Shown: one piece after another, positions 31,616 through 38,538 of the stretch | Layout of the letters: every line of letters starts with the position of its first letter | Numbering within the stretch: position 1 is the stretch's first letter | Source: a virus | Direction: 5' to 3' (one strand) | DNA: 48,595 nucleotides | Virus record (IMG/VR): IMGVR_UViG_3300044799_000643 | Coordinates: 1 to 48,595 of that record | Made by a program: the position numbers and the translations under genes | Notes under the pieces: model-generated | What the model was told of the DNA's origin: nothing | What the model saw: only the letters and a program-made list of their open reading frames with translations | Databases searched by the model: none

Positions 31616-32736
31616 TCTGGGGGTCTCCGACGTTTTCTTTGGAGTTGTTCACTGTTAAGGCGGTTAAGTTTGTCTATCAGAGTCTTTGTTGACTGGTCGG
31701 TTGGAGGTAAAGTGACTACAACGGTAGTCGTTGACTCTGAAGCTTTCACGGCGAAGGGACTTGGTTCTGGTTGAGGCTGCTGTTCAGGAATTGTGGGTGT
31801 CTCTTGACAGTCGGCTGAGTCAGCTCCATGAGTCTTGAACCATGCTTTCGCTTTCTCCATGTCATAGTTTGCTTTGTCGAAAATGAAGGTTTGCACCTGA
31901 GTGCCCACATCACATTTGGAGCCGTTCCAATGTCCTTTTGGACATCCTATCACGGCCTGAATTTCTTTTGTGATAGTTATCGTTCGGAAACTGTCCTTAT
32001 CGAAGTCTGAAGGATTCTTGTGGCCTGATCGGATTGAATTGGCTGTTTCATCCCACGGATCAGCACCCATCTGGGTGTCAGCTAATGCCTTGGCACGTTT
32101 GGCTGTTTCTTCCAAGTCATGAAGCGGCTTCGGTTCTTCCTGCAGGGGAAGCAGGTTTTCGGCCAGTTGAAAGTCAGCAACGTCACATCCGAGGCCGATG
32201 AAAGGCGCTCTCATCCTTCCCATTGGCACTCCGACTGCAACGTGATTGATGAGAATGTTTTCTTGAACAAGATCGTAGGGTTCACCCTGCCAATTTCCTT
32301 TCTTCTCCACAGCGTCAAACAAGAAGCCTACACTAACGTCGCGTCTGCGTCCTGTTTTCACATCATCAATGAAGTTGGCTGAAAGAAGTTTCTTGATGAG
32401 GTGGACATTCGCTTTGACGGCGGCAGACTTCTTACCATTAGGCATAACCGCGTCAGCGTCCAGCCGAACTTCAGTTAAGTCTCCCTTAATCTGCTTCTTC
32501 CTATCAGTGATAATGCTGATTAGAGGCTCAGGATGCTTTTCAGCCGTAACCCACGCTTTATTAAACGTGAAAAGCGCGTCTTGAAGCTCTTCTTTACTTC
32601 TGAGCGTATTTCCCTTCGCATACGAGAGAACACCTTCACGAGCGAGGATTGCGGGGATTATCAACTCTGTTTCCGTTTCTTTGATTGGGATGGCACTGTC
32701 AACTTCGCCGTTGATGATTCCGATTGTTTGTGGCAT
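31612..32736 (-). CDS. Prohead protease / DUF2213-like protein
   Basis: The 374-residue product begins [20 protein letters not shown]. It shows [42 protein letters not shown] and [12 protein letters not shown], matching the pattern of DUF2213-type phage proteins thought to be prohead proteases. The C-terminal half is linker-rich and may be a scaffold-like extension. It lies upstream of scaffold and capsid genes. Its own promoter element sits inside the preceding acetyltransferase gene. Confidence 0.72.
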   Translation of the reverse strand: MPQTIGIINGEVDSAIPIKETETELIIPAILAREGVLSYAKGNTLRSKEELQDALFTFNKAWVTAEKHPEPLISIITDRKKQIKGDLTEVRLDADAVMPNGKKSAAVKANVHLIKKLLSANFIDDVKTGRRRDVSVGFLFDAVEKKGNWQGEPYDLVQENILINHVAVGVPMGRMRAPFIGLGCDVADFQLAENLLPLQEEPKPLHDLEETAKRAKALADTQMGADPWDETANSIRSGHKNPSDFDKDSFRTITITKEIQAVIGCPKGHWNGSKCDVGTQVQTFIFDKANYDMEKAKAWFKTHGADSADCQETPTIPEQQPQPEPSPFAVKASESTTTVVVTLPPTDQSTKTLIDKLNRLNSEQLQRKRRRPPE

Positions 32737-33320
32737 TCTGCTTCATCTAGTGGATTGTAAGCGACTTTCTCCTTAAATGACTTATTGCTTAACAGGGCTA
32801 AAGCTGGTATGTCAGGACGTTTCATAAGGAGAGGAATCAGTTCTCGAAGTTCTTTCCAAGGCAGATCCCACCATTTCAACTTCATAAGCTGTTTCACTAT
32901 AAGTGCGTCGAACCTGAACTTAAGGTGCCGCGCCGGGGTGCCAGCCACAATCTCGTATGGAAGAACATTATGCGTGACTACCGCACCTGCAGCTATGACT
33001 GCTCCATCTCCAACTGTGACTCCTGAAAGAATCAGGGCATTTCTACCTATCCAAACATCATTGCCAATCGTGACGTCGCCCTTACTGTGGACTATGTGAA
33101 TGTTTCTGAAACGGATGAGAAGCTGATCAAACGGATAAGTGCTAACGTTGTGGTAGTTGTGTTCGCCTCCCAACAGGATGATAACTCCATCGCTGATGCT
33201 GCAGAATTTGCCTATTTTGAGTTTACCATTATCGATGAAGCTGGCTATTGTTGGAGCACCGAAAGTCCATTCTCCAATGTCAAACTGCTTGTATTCAGGC
33301 TGCCTATTTGTCAGCAACAT
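32661..33320 (-). CDS. Hexapeptide-repeat acetyltransferase (Vat/CatB-like)
   Basis: The 219-residue product carries left-handed beta-helix repeats and the xenobiotic acetyltransferase signature: [56 protein letters not shown] and a closing [13 protein letters not shown]. Such enzymes transfer acetyl from acetyl-CoA to antibiotics or sugars; in a virus, modification of surface glycans or small metabolites is plausible. ATG 33320 follows AAGGGTGA; GTG 33341 is an alternative. Its 3' end overlaps the protease gene by 76 bases, so it looks like a moron inserted into the head module. Confidence 0.8.
   Translation of the reverse strand: MLLTNRQPEYKQFDIGEWTFGAPTIASFIDNGKLKIGKFCSISDGVIILLGGEHNYHNVSTYPFDQLLIRFRNIHIVHSKGDVTIGNDVWIGRNALILSGVTVGDGAVIAAGAVVTHNVLPYEIVAGTPARHLKFRFDALIVKQLMKLKWWDLPWKELRELIPLLMKRPDIPALALLSNKSFKEKVAYNPLDEAECHKQSESSTAKLTVPSQSKKRKQS
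32771..32791 (-). promoter_or_regulatory. Late promoter element 5 (inside the acetyltransferase gene)
   Basis: Minus-strand TTAAGCAATAAGTCATTTAA, then GG, about 37 bases before ATG 32736. It is coding sequence for the acetyltransferase C-terminus as well. Confidence 0.58.
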
Positions 33321-33353
33321 TAAAGGTATTTCACCCTTCAAAAAAATAAGGAG

Positions 33354-33485
33354 TCAGCGTATTAACCCTGCTTCCTTAAGTTTCTCATCACGTATATACA
33401 GGGCTGATTGCCGGTAGTCTCCTCCTTTAATCTGTTTCTTGCGATCCGTGATAATGCTGATGAGAGGTTCAGGATGTTGTTGCAT
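33354..33485 (-). pseudogene. Fragment related to the prohead protease gene
   Basis: The 43-residue frame [20 protein letters not shown] and following residues repeats an internal segment of the protease ([18 protein letters not shown]) almost exactly, then continues with unrelated GDYRQSALYIRDEKLKEAG. At DNA level 33421-33480 matches 32479-32534 with few differences. It is bordered by the right end of the IS element. Best read as a remnant left by duplication, recombination and insertion. Confidence 0.65.
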
Positions 33486-33518
33486 GACGCTCTCCCCGAC
33501 TGAAAGTTGGGAGTTTCT

Positions 33519-33929
33519 CTATTCACGGGTCTTCTGCTCCTCAATATACTTTTTAATCGTTTCCGTGCTCACATTTCCAGCAGTGCTAACAAAATAGCTG
33601 TGCGTCCAAAGACTTGGAAGCTTGCGTAGTTCGGGAAATTCAACTCGCAAATCATGACTGCTACGTCCCTTTATCGCTTTTACCAAGTGTGGCAAGCAAA
33701 GTTCTGGCCGGCTGCTAACGAAAAGATGCAGATGGTCGGGCATGACTTCCAACGCCAAAACCTCAACGCCCAGTTTCCAGGCTACCTCTGCAATAATCTG
33801 TTTCAATCTTTCCGCAACATCACCGACAAGCACTTTCTTACGCCGTTTCGGACACCACACAAGATGGTAGTTCAGCAAAAAAACATGGTGCTTACTGCGA
33901 TTATACTCCAATTTCCTCACCAAATTCAT
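33519..33929 (-). CDS. tnpA: IS200/IS605 Y1 transposase TnpA
   Basis: The 136-residue product has the HUH motif in PDHLHLFVS, the conserved N-terminal YHLVWCPKRRKKVL and the C-terminal nucleophile tyrosine in KKYIEEQ. It matches the usual length (130-150) of single-domain Y1 transposases that move single-stranded DNA. Start ATG 33929 or GTG 33935. It overlaps the small zinc-ribbon gene. All key residues are present, so it may be active. Confidence 0.9.
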   Translation of the reverse strand: MNLVRKLEYNRSKHHVFLLNYHLVWCPKRRKKVLVGDVAERLKQIIAEVAWKLGVEVLALEVMPDHLHLFVSSRPELCLPHLVKAIKGRSSHDLRVEFPELRKLPSLWTHSYFVSTAGNVSTETIKKYIEEQKTRE

Positions 33930-34038
33930 GTCCACATTTTTTGCATTTCCAAAATTGGCGTGGCGCGTTCAGCGGAAAGCTCTGCACCATAAGTTGCGCT
34001 TTACCGTCGCATTTTGGACATCTAGTAGCCTTGCACAA
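33901..34038 (-). CDS. Small zinc-ribbon protein (45 aa)
   Basis: TTG 34038 has GAGGAGGAT upstream. The product begins MCKATRCPKCDGKAQLMVQS and ends with KCKKCGHEFGEEIGV, giving CPKC and CKKC knuckles. It overlaps the upstream stop and the downstream tnpA start, so the three genes are read together. Could be a host of the insertion or an accessory of the element. Confidence 0.5.
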   Translation of the reverse strand: MCKATRCPKCDGKAQLMVQSFPLNAPRQFWKCKKCGHEFGEEIGV

Positions 34039-34237
34039 TACGCTTATCCTCCTCATCTGCTTCTCTTTCTTGTTCCCTTAATTCTTTACTAGTTTTCAGT
34101 TTGGGTTGCGTTGCCAATTCAGCATAGCGTTCTGCGTATCTTCTTTTATATTCAGCGCTAGCTTTGCCATAGTAGCGCCGAAGGTGGTCAAGCAAACTAT
34201 CAGTTTCAAGTATTTTTTCAATTTCTTTTGCGTCCAT
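34022..34237 (-). CDS. Charged helical protein (71 aa)
   Basis: ATG 34237 (MDAKEIEKILETDSLLDHLR) is preceded by GGTGA and by a TATA-like CTTAAATAG at 34271-34279. The product is helical and highly charged with many KR/E pairs. An in-frame upstream start at 34270 has no support. Function unknown; lies between the two IS-end copies. Confidence 0.5.
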   Translation of the reverse strand: MDAKEIEKILETDSLLDHLRRYYGKASAEYKRRYAERYAELATQPKLKTSKELREQEREADEEDKRIVQGY

Positions 34238-34340
34238 GTGTTTTTCACCAATAGCTATATACACAAACAACTATTTAAGTGTTGTGGAGTGCTATTCATC
34301 TACACGCCTAAACGCGGTAGCTTTCTCGCACCGAACCATA

Positions 34341-34373
34341 TGACGCTCTCCCCGACTGAAAGTTGGGAGTTTC
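34341..34373 (-). mobile_element. Solo IS200/IS605 end (scar) at the 3' end of cysH
   Basis: GACGCTCTCCCCGACTGAAA and following bases repeat the right end at 33486-33518. The last codons of cysH (VEKQKTHK, stop) match the last codons of tnpA (IEEQKTRE, stop). The cysH 3' terminus therefore appears to be derived from a second, mostly lost copy of the element. Confidence 0.75.
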
Positions 34374-35078
34374 CTATTTATGTGTTTTCTGCTTCTCAAC
34401 ATGGTTTGAACGGTGTTGAGGTAGAAGAAAACCGTCCAAGTAGGGAGACCCGAACTTTTCGAATTCCGTGTCAAAGAAAGTAACTAACCGTGCTTTATCG
34501 TAGCCAATAAGTGCAGCGTACTTATCGTAGATTTTCGGGTAGCCCAAATTCTGAGAAACAATATAGGCCCATACATCTGACCATGCCCAGTCGGCAATTG
34601 GGTAAACTTCGCCTTTTGGCCGCGCCTTGATTTTGGCTGTACGTCTACATCCTTCTTCCTTTCTTAAACCAACAAACTGATAATCCCAGCTTTCATCCTT
34701 TCTTGTTCGGTGAAGAGTATTCCAAAAAACCAAATACCATACTTTATAGTTACTACGAACATCTGGTTTCTCAAGCAAGGATGATGATTTAACCATAAGA
34801 TTGTTAGCTCCTAATTGTCTTGCATTAGCAATGACTTCATCCTCAATAGACTGAGGCATAAGGTAACTTCCATGGTTCCAATGAAACACATCAATTTTTG
34901 GCTCAACTTGCAACGCCAGATGTAGCATTACCGTACTATCTTTGCCTCCACTAAAAGCCACCATACACTTTCCTTTTTCAGTATAACGTTTGATTACTTT
35001 GAGGCTCTCTTGAACTTTTGCCCTATGCTCTTCAGTCTTTGCCCACATTAGGAAGCCTTTCCGCGTCATTTCTTCCAT
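34374..35078 (-). CDS. cysH: CysH-like PAPS-reductase-family PP-loop protein (type IV-B associated)
   Basis: The 234-residue product has the PP-loop SGGKDST at residues 43-49 and later GLRKEEGCRRTAKIKARPKG and YPIADWAWSDVWAYI, typical of phosphoadenosine phosphosulfate reductase-like ATP pyrophosphatases. It overlaps the csf3 stop by 13 bases; ATG 35069 is an alternative start. A CysH-like gene is the defining neighbour of type IV-B CRISPR loci, where its role is unknown. The C-terminal ten residues come from an IS200/IS605 end. Known PAPS-reductase biochemistry should not be assumed. Confidence 0.88.
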   Translation of the reverse strand: MEEMTRKGFLMWAKTEEHRAKVQESLKVIKRYTEKGKCMVAFSGGKDSTVMLHLALQVEPKIDVFHWNHGSYLMPQSIEDEVIANARQLGANNLMVKSSSLLEKPDVRSNYKVWYLVFWNTLHRTRKDESWDYQFVGLRKEEGCRRTAKIKARPKGEVYPIADWAWSDVWAYIVSQNLGYPKIYDKYAALIGYDKARLVTFFDTEFEKFGSPYLDGFLLPQHRSNHVEKQKTHK

Positions 35079-35752
35079 GTCACTTCAGCTCCTGGTGGCG
35101 CACAAGGCGAAACATTGCGTTTATCCCAATATGGAGGTTTGTAGGCAAGCATCATCTGTTCATCAGAGTCCACAATGAAAGATGGAAGAGGACGCATAGC
35201 TATGCCATCCTTGACTAAACTGTAGTCTGCATCTGTTTCTTCTATGCTGACGCTTCTGTAGATGCCGTAGCCATAAGCTACTTTCTTTCCAAGTCCAGGC
35301 AAATAGCTGAGAAGGCGCAGCGTTTCTTTGATGTTACCGCGTACATAGAAGGTTGCTGTTCGCGCTGGAATGTAAGGGAGTCGCATGGCGTAAGCTTTGA
35401 AGTGTCCTCTGGCTATGTCAATTGCTTTCTTTTTAGTCTTTATTGTGTTGCACTGTTGTTCTGCGAATCGTTTGTAGATGACGGCTGTGCTCGCTTCATT
35501 GCAATCTAACCATGCGACACTGGCATGAAAAATGTCTTTGGTTTGAGCCAAAGGCATAGTGGCTCCGTGATAAAGAAACCTTTGTGGAATCACTTCCTTG
35601 CTAGGCAATGTATAGTAATCTTGTCCTCGAAGTTCACGGTTAATAAGGTGGGCGAGTATTCCATCAAGTGCGAGCCAAGGGTGCCCTAACATTATTGGTG
35701 TCTGCATGTTAAATATTATGGCGAAATTGCTATAGTTTTTCGATTCGTTCAA
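35066..35752 (-). CDS. csf3: Type IV-B Csf3 (Cas5-like)
   Basis: The 228-residue product carries LALDGILAHL near the N-terminus, preceded by a strand FAIIFNMQTPIML, and a glycine-rich loop GLGKKVAYGYGIYRS in the C-terminal half, the features of RAMP/Cas5-type proteins. It lies between csf2 and cysH with short overlaps. TTG 35752 is preferred over ATG 35707 because the N-terminal strand of the fold begins before the ATG. Expected role: caps the 5' end of the guide in a type IV ribonucleoprotein. Confidence 0.85.
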   Translation of the reverse strand: MNESKNYSNFAIIFNMQTPIMLGHPWLALDGILAHLINRELRGQDYYTLPSKEVIPQRFLYHGATMPLAQTKDIFHASVAWLDCNEASTAVIYKRFAEQQCNTIKTKKKAIDIARGHFKAYAMRLPYIPARTATFYVRGNIKETLRLLSYLPGLGKKVAYGYGIYRSVSIEETDADYSLVKDGIAMRPLPSFIVDSDEQMMLAYKPPYWDKRNVSPCAPPGAEVTWKK

Positions 35753-36566
35753 GAGTTTGCCTCACGGATTCCTTATTCTCAATGAGATAGTCGATGTAGG
35801 CTTTGCTGGTCCACTGCATTTTTGGATAGTCGATTTTGATTTCGCCGTAGCCCACAGCGCTTTTGCCTCCGATGAAGGGTCTTTGTTTCCATAGTTCAAT
35901 CATTCTTGCGAAGCAACTTTTCTCTATTTGCAGTAAGTCCATGAGAACGAATTTATGGTAGAACCGTGTTCCAGGCGCAAAGCATTCTAAGTTTATTTTC
36001 ATCTGTATGGTTGGTTCTTCTTTCTTCTGATTCTGCTGAACCGTTTCAGGTGGCTCACGTTCAGCATGCCGAGTGGCGAATGTTTCTGTCAAATATTCGT
36101 GATAACTAAGCTTTGATTGCACTGGCAGAAAATCATTAAGCTCTTTGCAGATTGGTAGAGCCTTAGCGACTACAAGTTTTCCAGCGAAGGCTTGATTTCC
36201 CATCGAGCCACCAAGCAAGCTGAGTGGCGGTAGGTTAGCGCGGATTTCTCTTCGCAATTGCAGATTCAGTTTTCCGCTTTCTTGCAATTCTACCTCTTCA
36301 AGTGCCCCCCCAGAGAGTAGGTAGAAAAGTTTGGGCGTTTTGATTTCATAGCCAATCTGATTGAAAAAGTCTGTCAGCAACAAACGCCTAAGATAACCCC
36401 GAACGCTGTTTCCGTCAATGATTGGCACATCTGTTTTCTCGCCATCAATAATATAGTCGATTCTTCGCAAAGAAGATTCTACTCCTGTTTTTTCATCTCC
36501 TCCACTGAAGATTGTTGTTAAAGCAGTTAAAGTTCCTTCGATTGTCAAAGTCTCCGTATCATTCAC
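35730..36566 (-). CDS. csf2: Type IV-B Csf2 (Cas7-like backbone)
   Basis: The 278-residue product shows the Cas7/Csf2 pattern: TTIFSGGDEKTG, VPIIDGNSVRGYLRRLL, SLLGGSMGNQAFAGKL and FIGGKSAVGYGEIKID. The protein would form the helical backbone holding RNA in a type IV complex. Somewhat shorter than typical Csf2 (over 300 residues in my memory). It overlaps its neighbours on both sides by 8 and 23 bases. Confidence 0.88.
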   Translation of the reverse strand: MNDTETLTIEGTLTALTTIFSGGDEKTGVESSLRRIDYIIDGEKTDVPIIDGNSVRGYLRRLLLTDFFNQIGYEIKTPKLFYLLSGGALEEVELQESGKLNLQLRREIRANLPPLSLLGGSMGNQAFAGKLVVAKALPICKELNDFLPVQSKLSYHEYLTETFATRHAEREPPETVQQNQKKEEPTIQMKINLECFAPGTRFYHKFVLMDLLQIEKSCFARMIELWKQRPFIGGKSAVGYGEIKIDYPKMQWTSKAYIDYLIENKESVRQTLERIEKL

Positions 36567-36870
36567 CTCCTTCTAAGGCAAGAAGCATGAAGTAGATAGT
36601 TTCCTTCCTTACTGCTTTTAGTACCGCATCTCGGTCAGCTTCCAACTGTTTAATTGTTGCAGTTTCGATTTGGATGCTCTGTATACCGAGACTATGACAG
36701 AGTTTTTCCATGAAGGTACTGATAGTTTGTTGATGAGATGCAGCTTTGATTTTATGTGCGTAAATATCATATTTGCTTGTCTTTCTAGCTATTTTCTTCC
36801 AATTCGCATTATCATGTATCAGTCGCAATAATCTTTTCAAGTTGGTTTCAGTCTGCTCTTTTAAACTCAA
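36559..36870 (-). CDS. cas11: Type IV-B small subunit (Cas11-like)
   Basis: The 103-residue all-helical protein sits between csf1 and csf2, the standard place of the type IV-B small subunit. TTG 36870 has GGAGG six bases upstream. Helical content and length (about 100-130 in the family) fit, but no diagnostic motif exists, so identification rests on synteny. Confidence 0.72.
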   Translation of the reverse strand: MSLKEQTETNLKRLLRLIHDNANWKKIARKTSKYDIYAHKIKAASHQQTISTFMEKLCHSLGIQSIQIETATIKQLEADRDAVLKAVRKETIYFMLLALEGGE

Positions 36871-37462
36871 CGATAACCCTCCATAATGGATTGTGTTGTA
36901 GTTTTCGTAGGCGAAAGCTTTCCTGCCATGTCAAACCATATTTTCGATGTGCACTTGGTTGAGGCATCCCAGAGAGCATTACAGTTTTTGGGATTCTCCG
37001 AGCATATAGGTTCTTTGCGAAGGCATGAAGGTCAGCGTAAGTTTTATCGTCAAACATGATTTTGTCTTCATCAACAATGAGAATAAACCGTTTCGTCCCT
37101 AAAACTGGATTCTGTACTGCTCTTATCCACCCATGCTTACGCTTAGTCTTTGTCAAATACAAAAGGAAGGGGGGCGAAGGAAGATTAAGCAGAAAGTCCG
37201 TCACATTCTCGATAGCTTCAAATTTTCTGTTGTGAATAATCCACGAGTTTCTACGGTATTTGGGGTCTGTGAACATTTCTGCACAACGAGAGCAAGCCTT
37301 GTTTCCAGCTTGTAAGAACTGATACGCAGTGAACGTTTCGGGGAAAGTTATTTTTTCCAATTTCTCAGTCAACAAAACTCCGCAGAATACGCAGTTTTGC
37401 GCGCGCGCGCATGAAACTATTTTAGGTTGCTGCACCGTAGCCAAATAGCAGGGTTCAGTCAT
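36848..37462 (-). CDS. csf1: Type IV-B Csf1 (Cas8-like, zinc-finger)
   Basis: The 204-residue product has two cysteine pairs, C24/C27 (NCVFCG) and C57/C60 (ACSRCA), as in Csf1 proteins, followed by a mixed alpha/beta domain with NPVLGTKRFILIVDEDKIMF. Position as the first gene of the five-gene cas operon and the zinc finger support the call. The usual length is about 200-230 residues. Starts at ATG 37462, four bases inside the upstream gene. Confidence 0.85.
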   Translation of the reverse strand: MTEPCYLATVQQPKIVSCARAQNCVFCGVLLTEKLEKITFPETFTAYQFLQAGNKACSRCAEMFTDPKYRRNSWIIHNRKFEAIENVTDFLLNLPSPPFLLYLTKTKRKHGWIRAVQNPVLGTKRFILIVDEDKIMFDDKTYADLHAFAKNLYARRIPKTVMLSGMPQPSAHRKYGLTWQESFRLRKLQHNPLWRVIVEFKRAD

Positions 37463-37755
37463 TCAGGCAGACTTCCTATCCGCTCAATATCATAGAAATG
37501 AATGCAATTTATATGCTTGGGAAGGTCAGGCATAAACTGGCCTCTGTGGTAGCTTTGGCCTATGTGGTCTATGCACCAAAGGCAACTGTTCGGGCCGACA
37601 TCTCCTGAAATCACGAAGTCTGTTACGCCTAGGGCTGTCCCATAAATTTTGACTGCGTTATTGAAGGTGCCAAGCTGAACATCTTCACTGAGCATTCCCA
37701 ACCTAGCAAGAATACCGTCTTCAGTCAACCAGTAATTGCCTGATTCAGCACTCAC
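37459..37755 (-). CDS. Head-morphogenesis-like (SPP1 gp7/Mu gpF C-terminal) fragment
   Basis: The 98-residue product from GTG 37755 (GGAG upstream) has NSCLWCIDHIGQSYHRGQFM followed by LPKHINCIHFYD. This is the CxxC...P.LPxHxNCxH pattern at the C-terminus of phage head-morphogenesis proteins. Full-length family members exceed 200 residues, so this is a stand-alone C-terminal domain or a truncation. The place near the portal gene fits. A TTG at 37800 would extend it by 15 residues into the small Cys-rich gene. Overlaps csf1 by four bases. Confidence 0.6.
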   Translation of the reverse strand: MSAESGNYWLTEDGILARLGMLSEDVQLGTFNNAVKIYGTALGVTDFVISGDVGPNSCLWCIDHIGQSYHRGQFMPDLPKHINCIHFYDIERIGSLPE

Positions 37756-37880
37756 GGTTTTATCTCCTTTGCGTATCCATATTTCAGTAGCCAAAGACAA
37801 GGTTTTTCTTTATTTTTACAATGTTCCGCGACAAGTTCAGGACTCTTCTGAATTAAACATGATACCCTTGAGGTTTTCAC
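37752..37880 (-). CDS. Small cysteine-rich protein (42 aa or longer)
   Basis: From GTG 37880 the frame reads MKTSRVSCLIQKSPELVAEH and continues with CKNKEKPCLWLLKYGYAKE, ending as GTGA overlap with the next start. The open frame continues upstream with a further cysteine (GNYCPYFSRNP) up to about 37930 but has no standard start codon there. Likely metal-binding; start unresolved. Confidence 0.45.
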   Translation of the reverse strand: MKTSRVSCLIQKSPELVAEHCKNKEKPCLWLLKYGYAKEIKP

Positions 37881-37923
37881 AGGATTTCTACTAAAATATG
37901 GACAATAGTTGCCCTGTTGAACT

Positions 37924-38523
37924 TCAGCTGGAGGCTGGGACAGATGCTTTCACCTCTTCTAACGCTTCTTTGCAAGCCCTTGCGAAAGTTTGACTGCAAG
38001 CCAAAGGAATCTTAGCACGTTCCCAACTTCGGGTTTTGTGGTTGTTATAGTTCCTCCAGATAGAAGGCTTATTGCTCATTGGAAACAGAAAGTCTGGACA
38101 GTTGCCCCAGAAAGCCCTTCTCATTCCTTTGCTGAGTTTTCCAACAAATTGCGGTCTTGTGTGAATATGCTTTGCCAGGTTTGGGTGATTTTCCATTATC
38201 CAGAATCTCGGTTTAGCTCTCTGGATGAATGTAAGAAAACAATCTACGAGTTTCAATCCTTCCTGGAGATTTGGAGCTTTTTTCCAGTTCTTCGCAAAAC
38301 AGGTTATCATAGGGGTAAATTCTCTGCAAGGAGGACTTCCCCAAATCACATCGTAACCCTGAAAGGCTTTACCATCAAGCGAGAGCATATTGGCCAAGAT
38401 GAATCGGTAGGGATAGCCTACGTTCACAATGTCAATGCCCGTAACGTCAAAACCTTCCCTGTGAAAGCCTTCTGAAGCCCCTCCGAGCCCGCAGAAGCAG
38501 TCTAACATTTTAAGTTTTCGCAT
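37924..38523 (-). CDS. dcm: DNA (cytosine-5) methyltransferase, short form
   Basis: The 199-residue product has motif I LDCFCGLGGASEGFHREGFD, motif IV GSPPCREF with the catalytic cysteine, a motif VI-like WIMENHP and RRAFWGN as a motif VIII candidate. Length is well below the 300-400 usual for full C5 methyltransferases, so the target-recognition region is reduced. Probably modifies viral DNA to evade host restriction. ATG 38523 lies 15 bases after the portal stop. Confidence 0.82.
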   Translation of the reverse strand: MRKLKMLDCFCGLGGASEGFHREGFDVTGIDIVNVGYPYRFILANMLSLDGKAFQGYDVIWGSPPCREFTPMITCFAKNWKKAPNLQEGLKLVDCFLTFIQRAKPRFWIMENHPNLAKHIHTRPQFVGKLSKGMRRAFWGNCPDFLFPMSNKPSIWRNYNNHKTRSWERAKIPLACSQTFARACKEALEEVKASVPASS

Positions 38524-38538
38524 TCAGATTTCTCTTCT

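Larger units (their letters stand above)
33484..34038 (-). mobile_element. IS200/IS605-family element (tnpA only)
   Basis: A tnpA gene is followed by a right-end-like hairpin sequence at 33484-33518 (CTCCCAACT...GGGGAG on the minus strand). The same 35-bp end is found again at 34341-34373. The left end is not clear; it lies upstream of tnpA, and the small zinc-ribbon gene at 33901-34038 may or may not belong to the element. No tnpB is present. Confidence 0.65.

Noticed and set aside
9796-33417. Long plus-strand ORFs within the late region (for example 20625-20993, 29288-29770, 31289-31774)
   Set aside because: They lie opposite well-supported virion genes, have no ribosome sites or recognisable motifs and reflect codon bias of the genes on the other strand.
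37400-37412. GCGCGCGCGC tract as a Z-DNA or recombination signal
   Set aside because: It is short and lies within the csf1 coding sequence (ARAQ codons), so coding constraint is enough to explain it.
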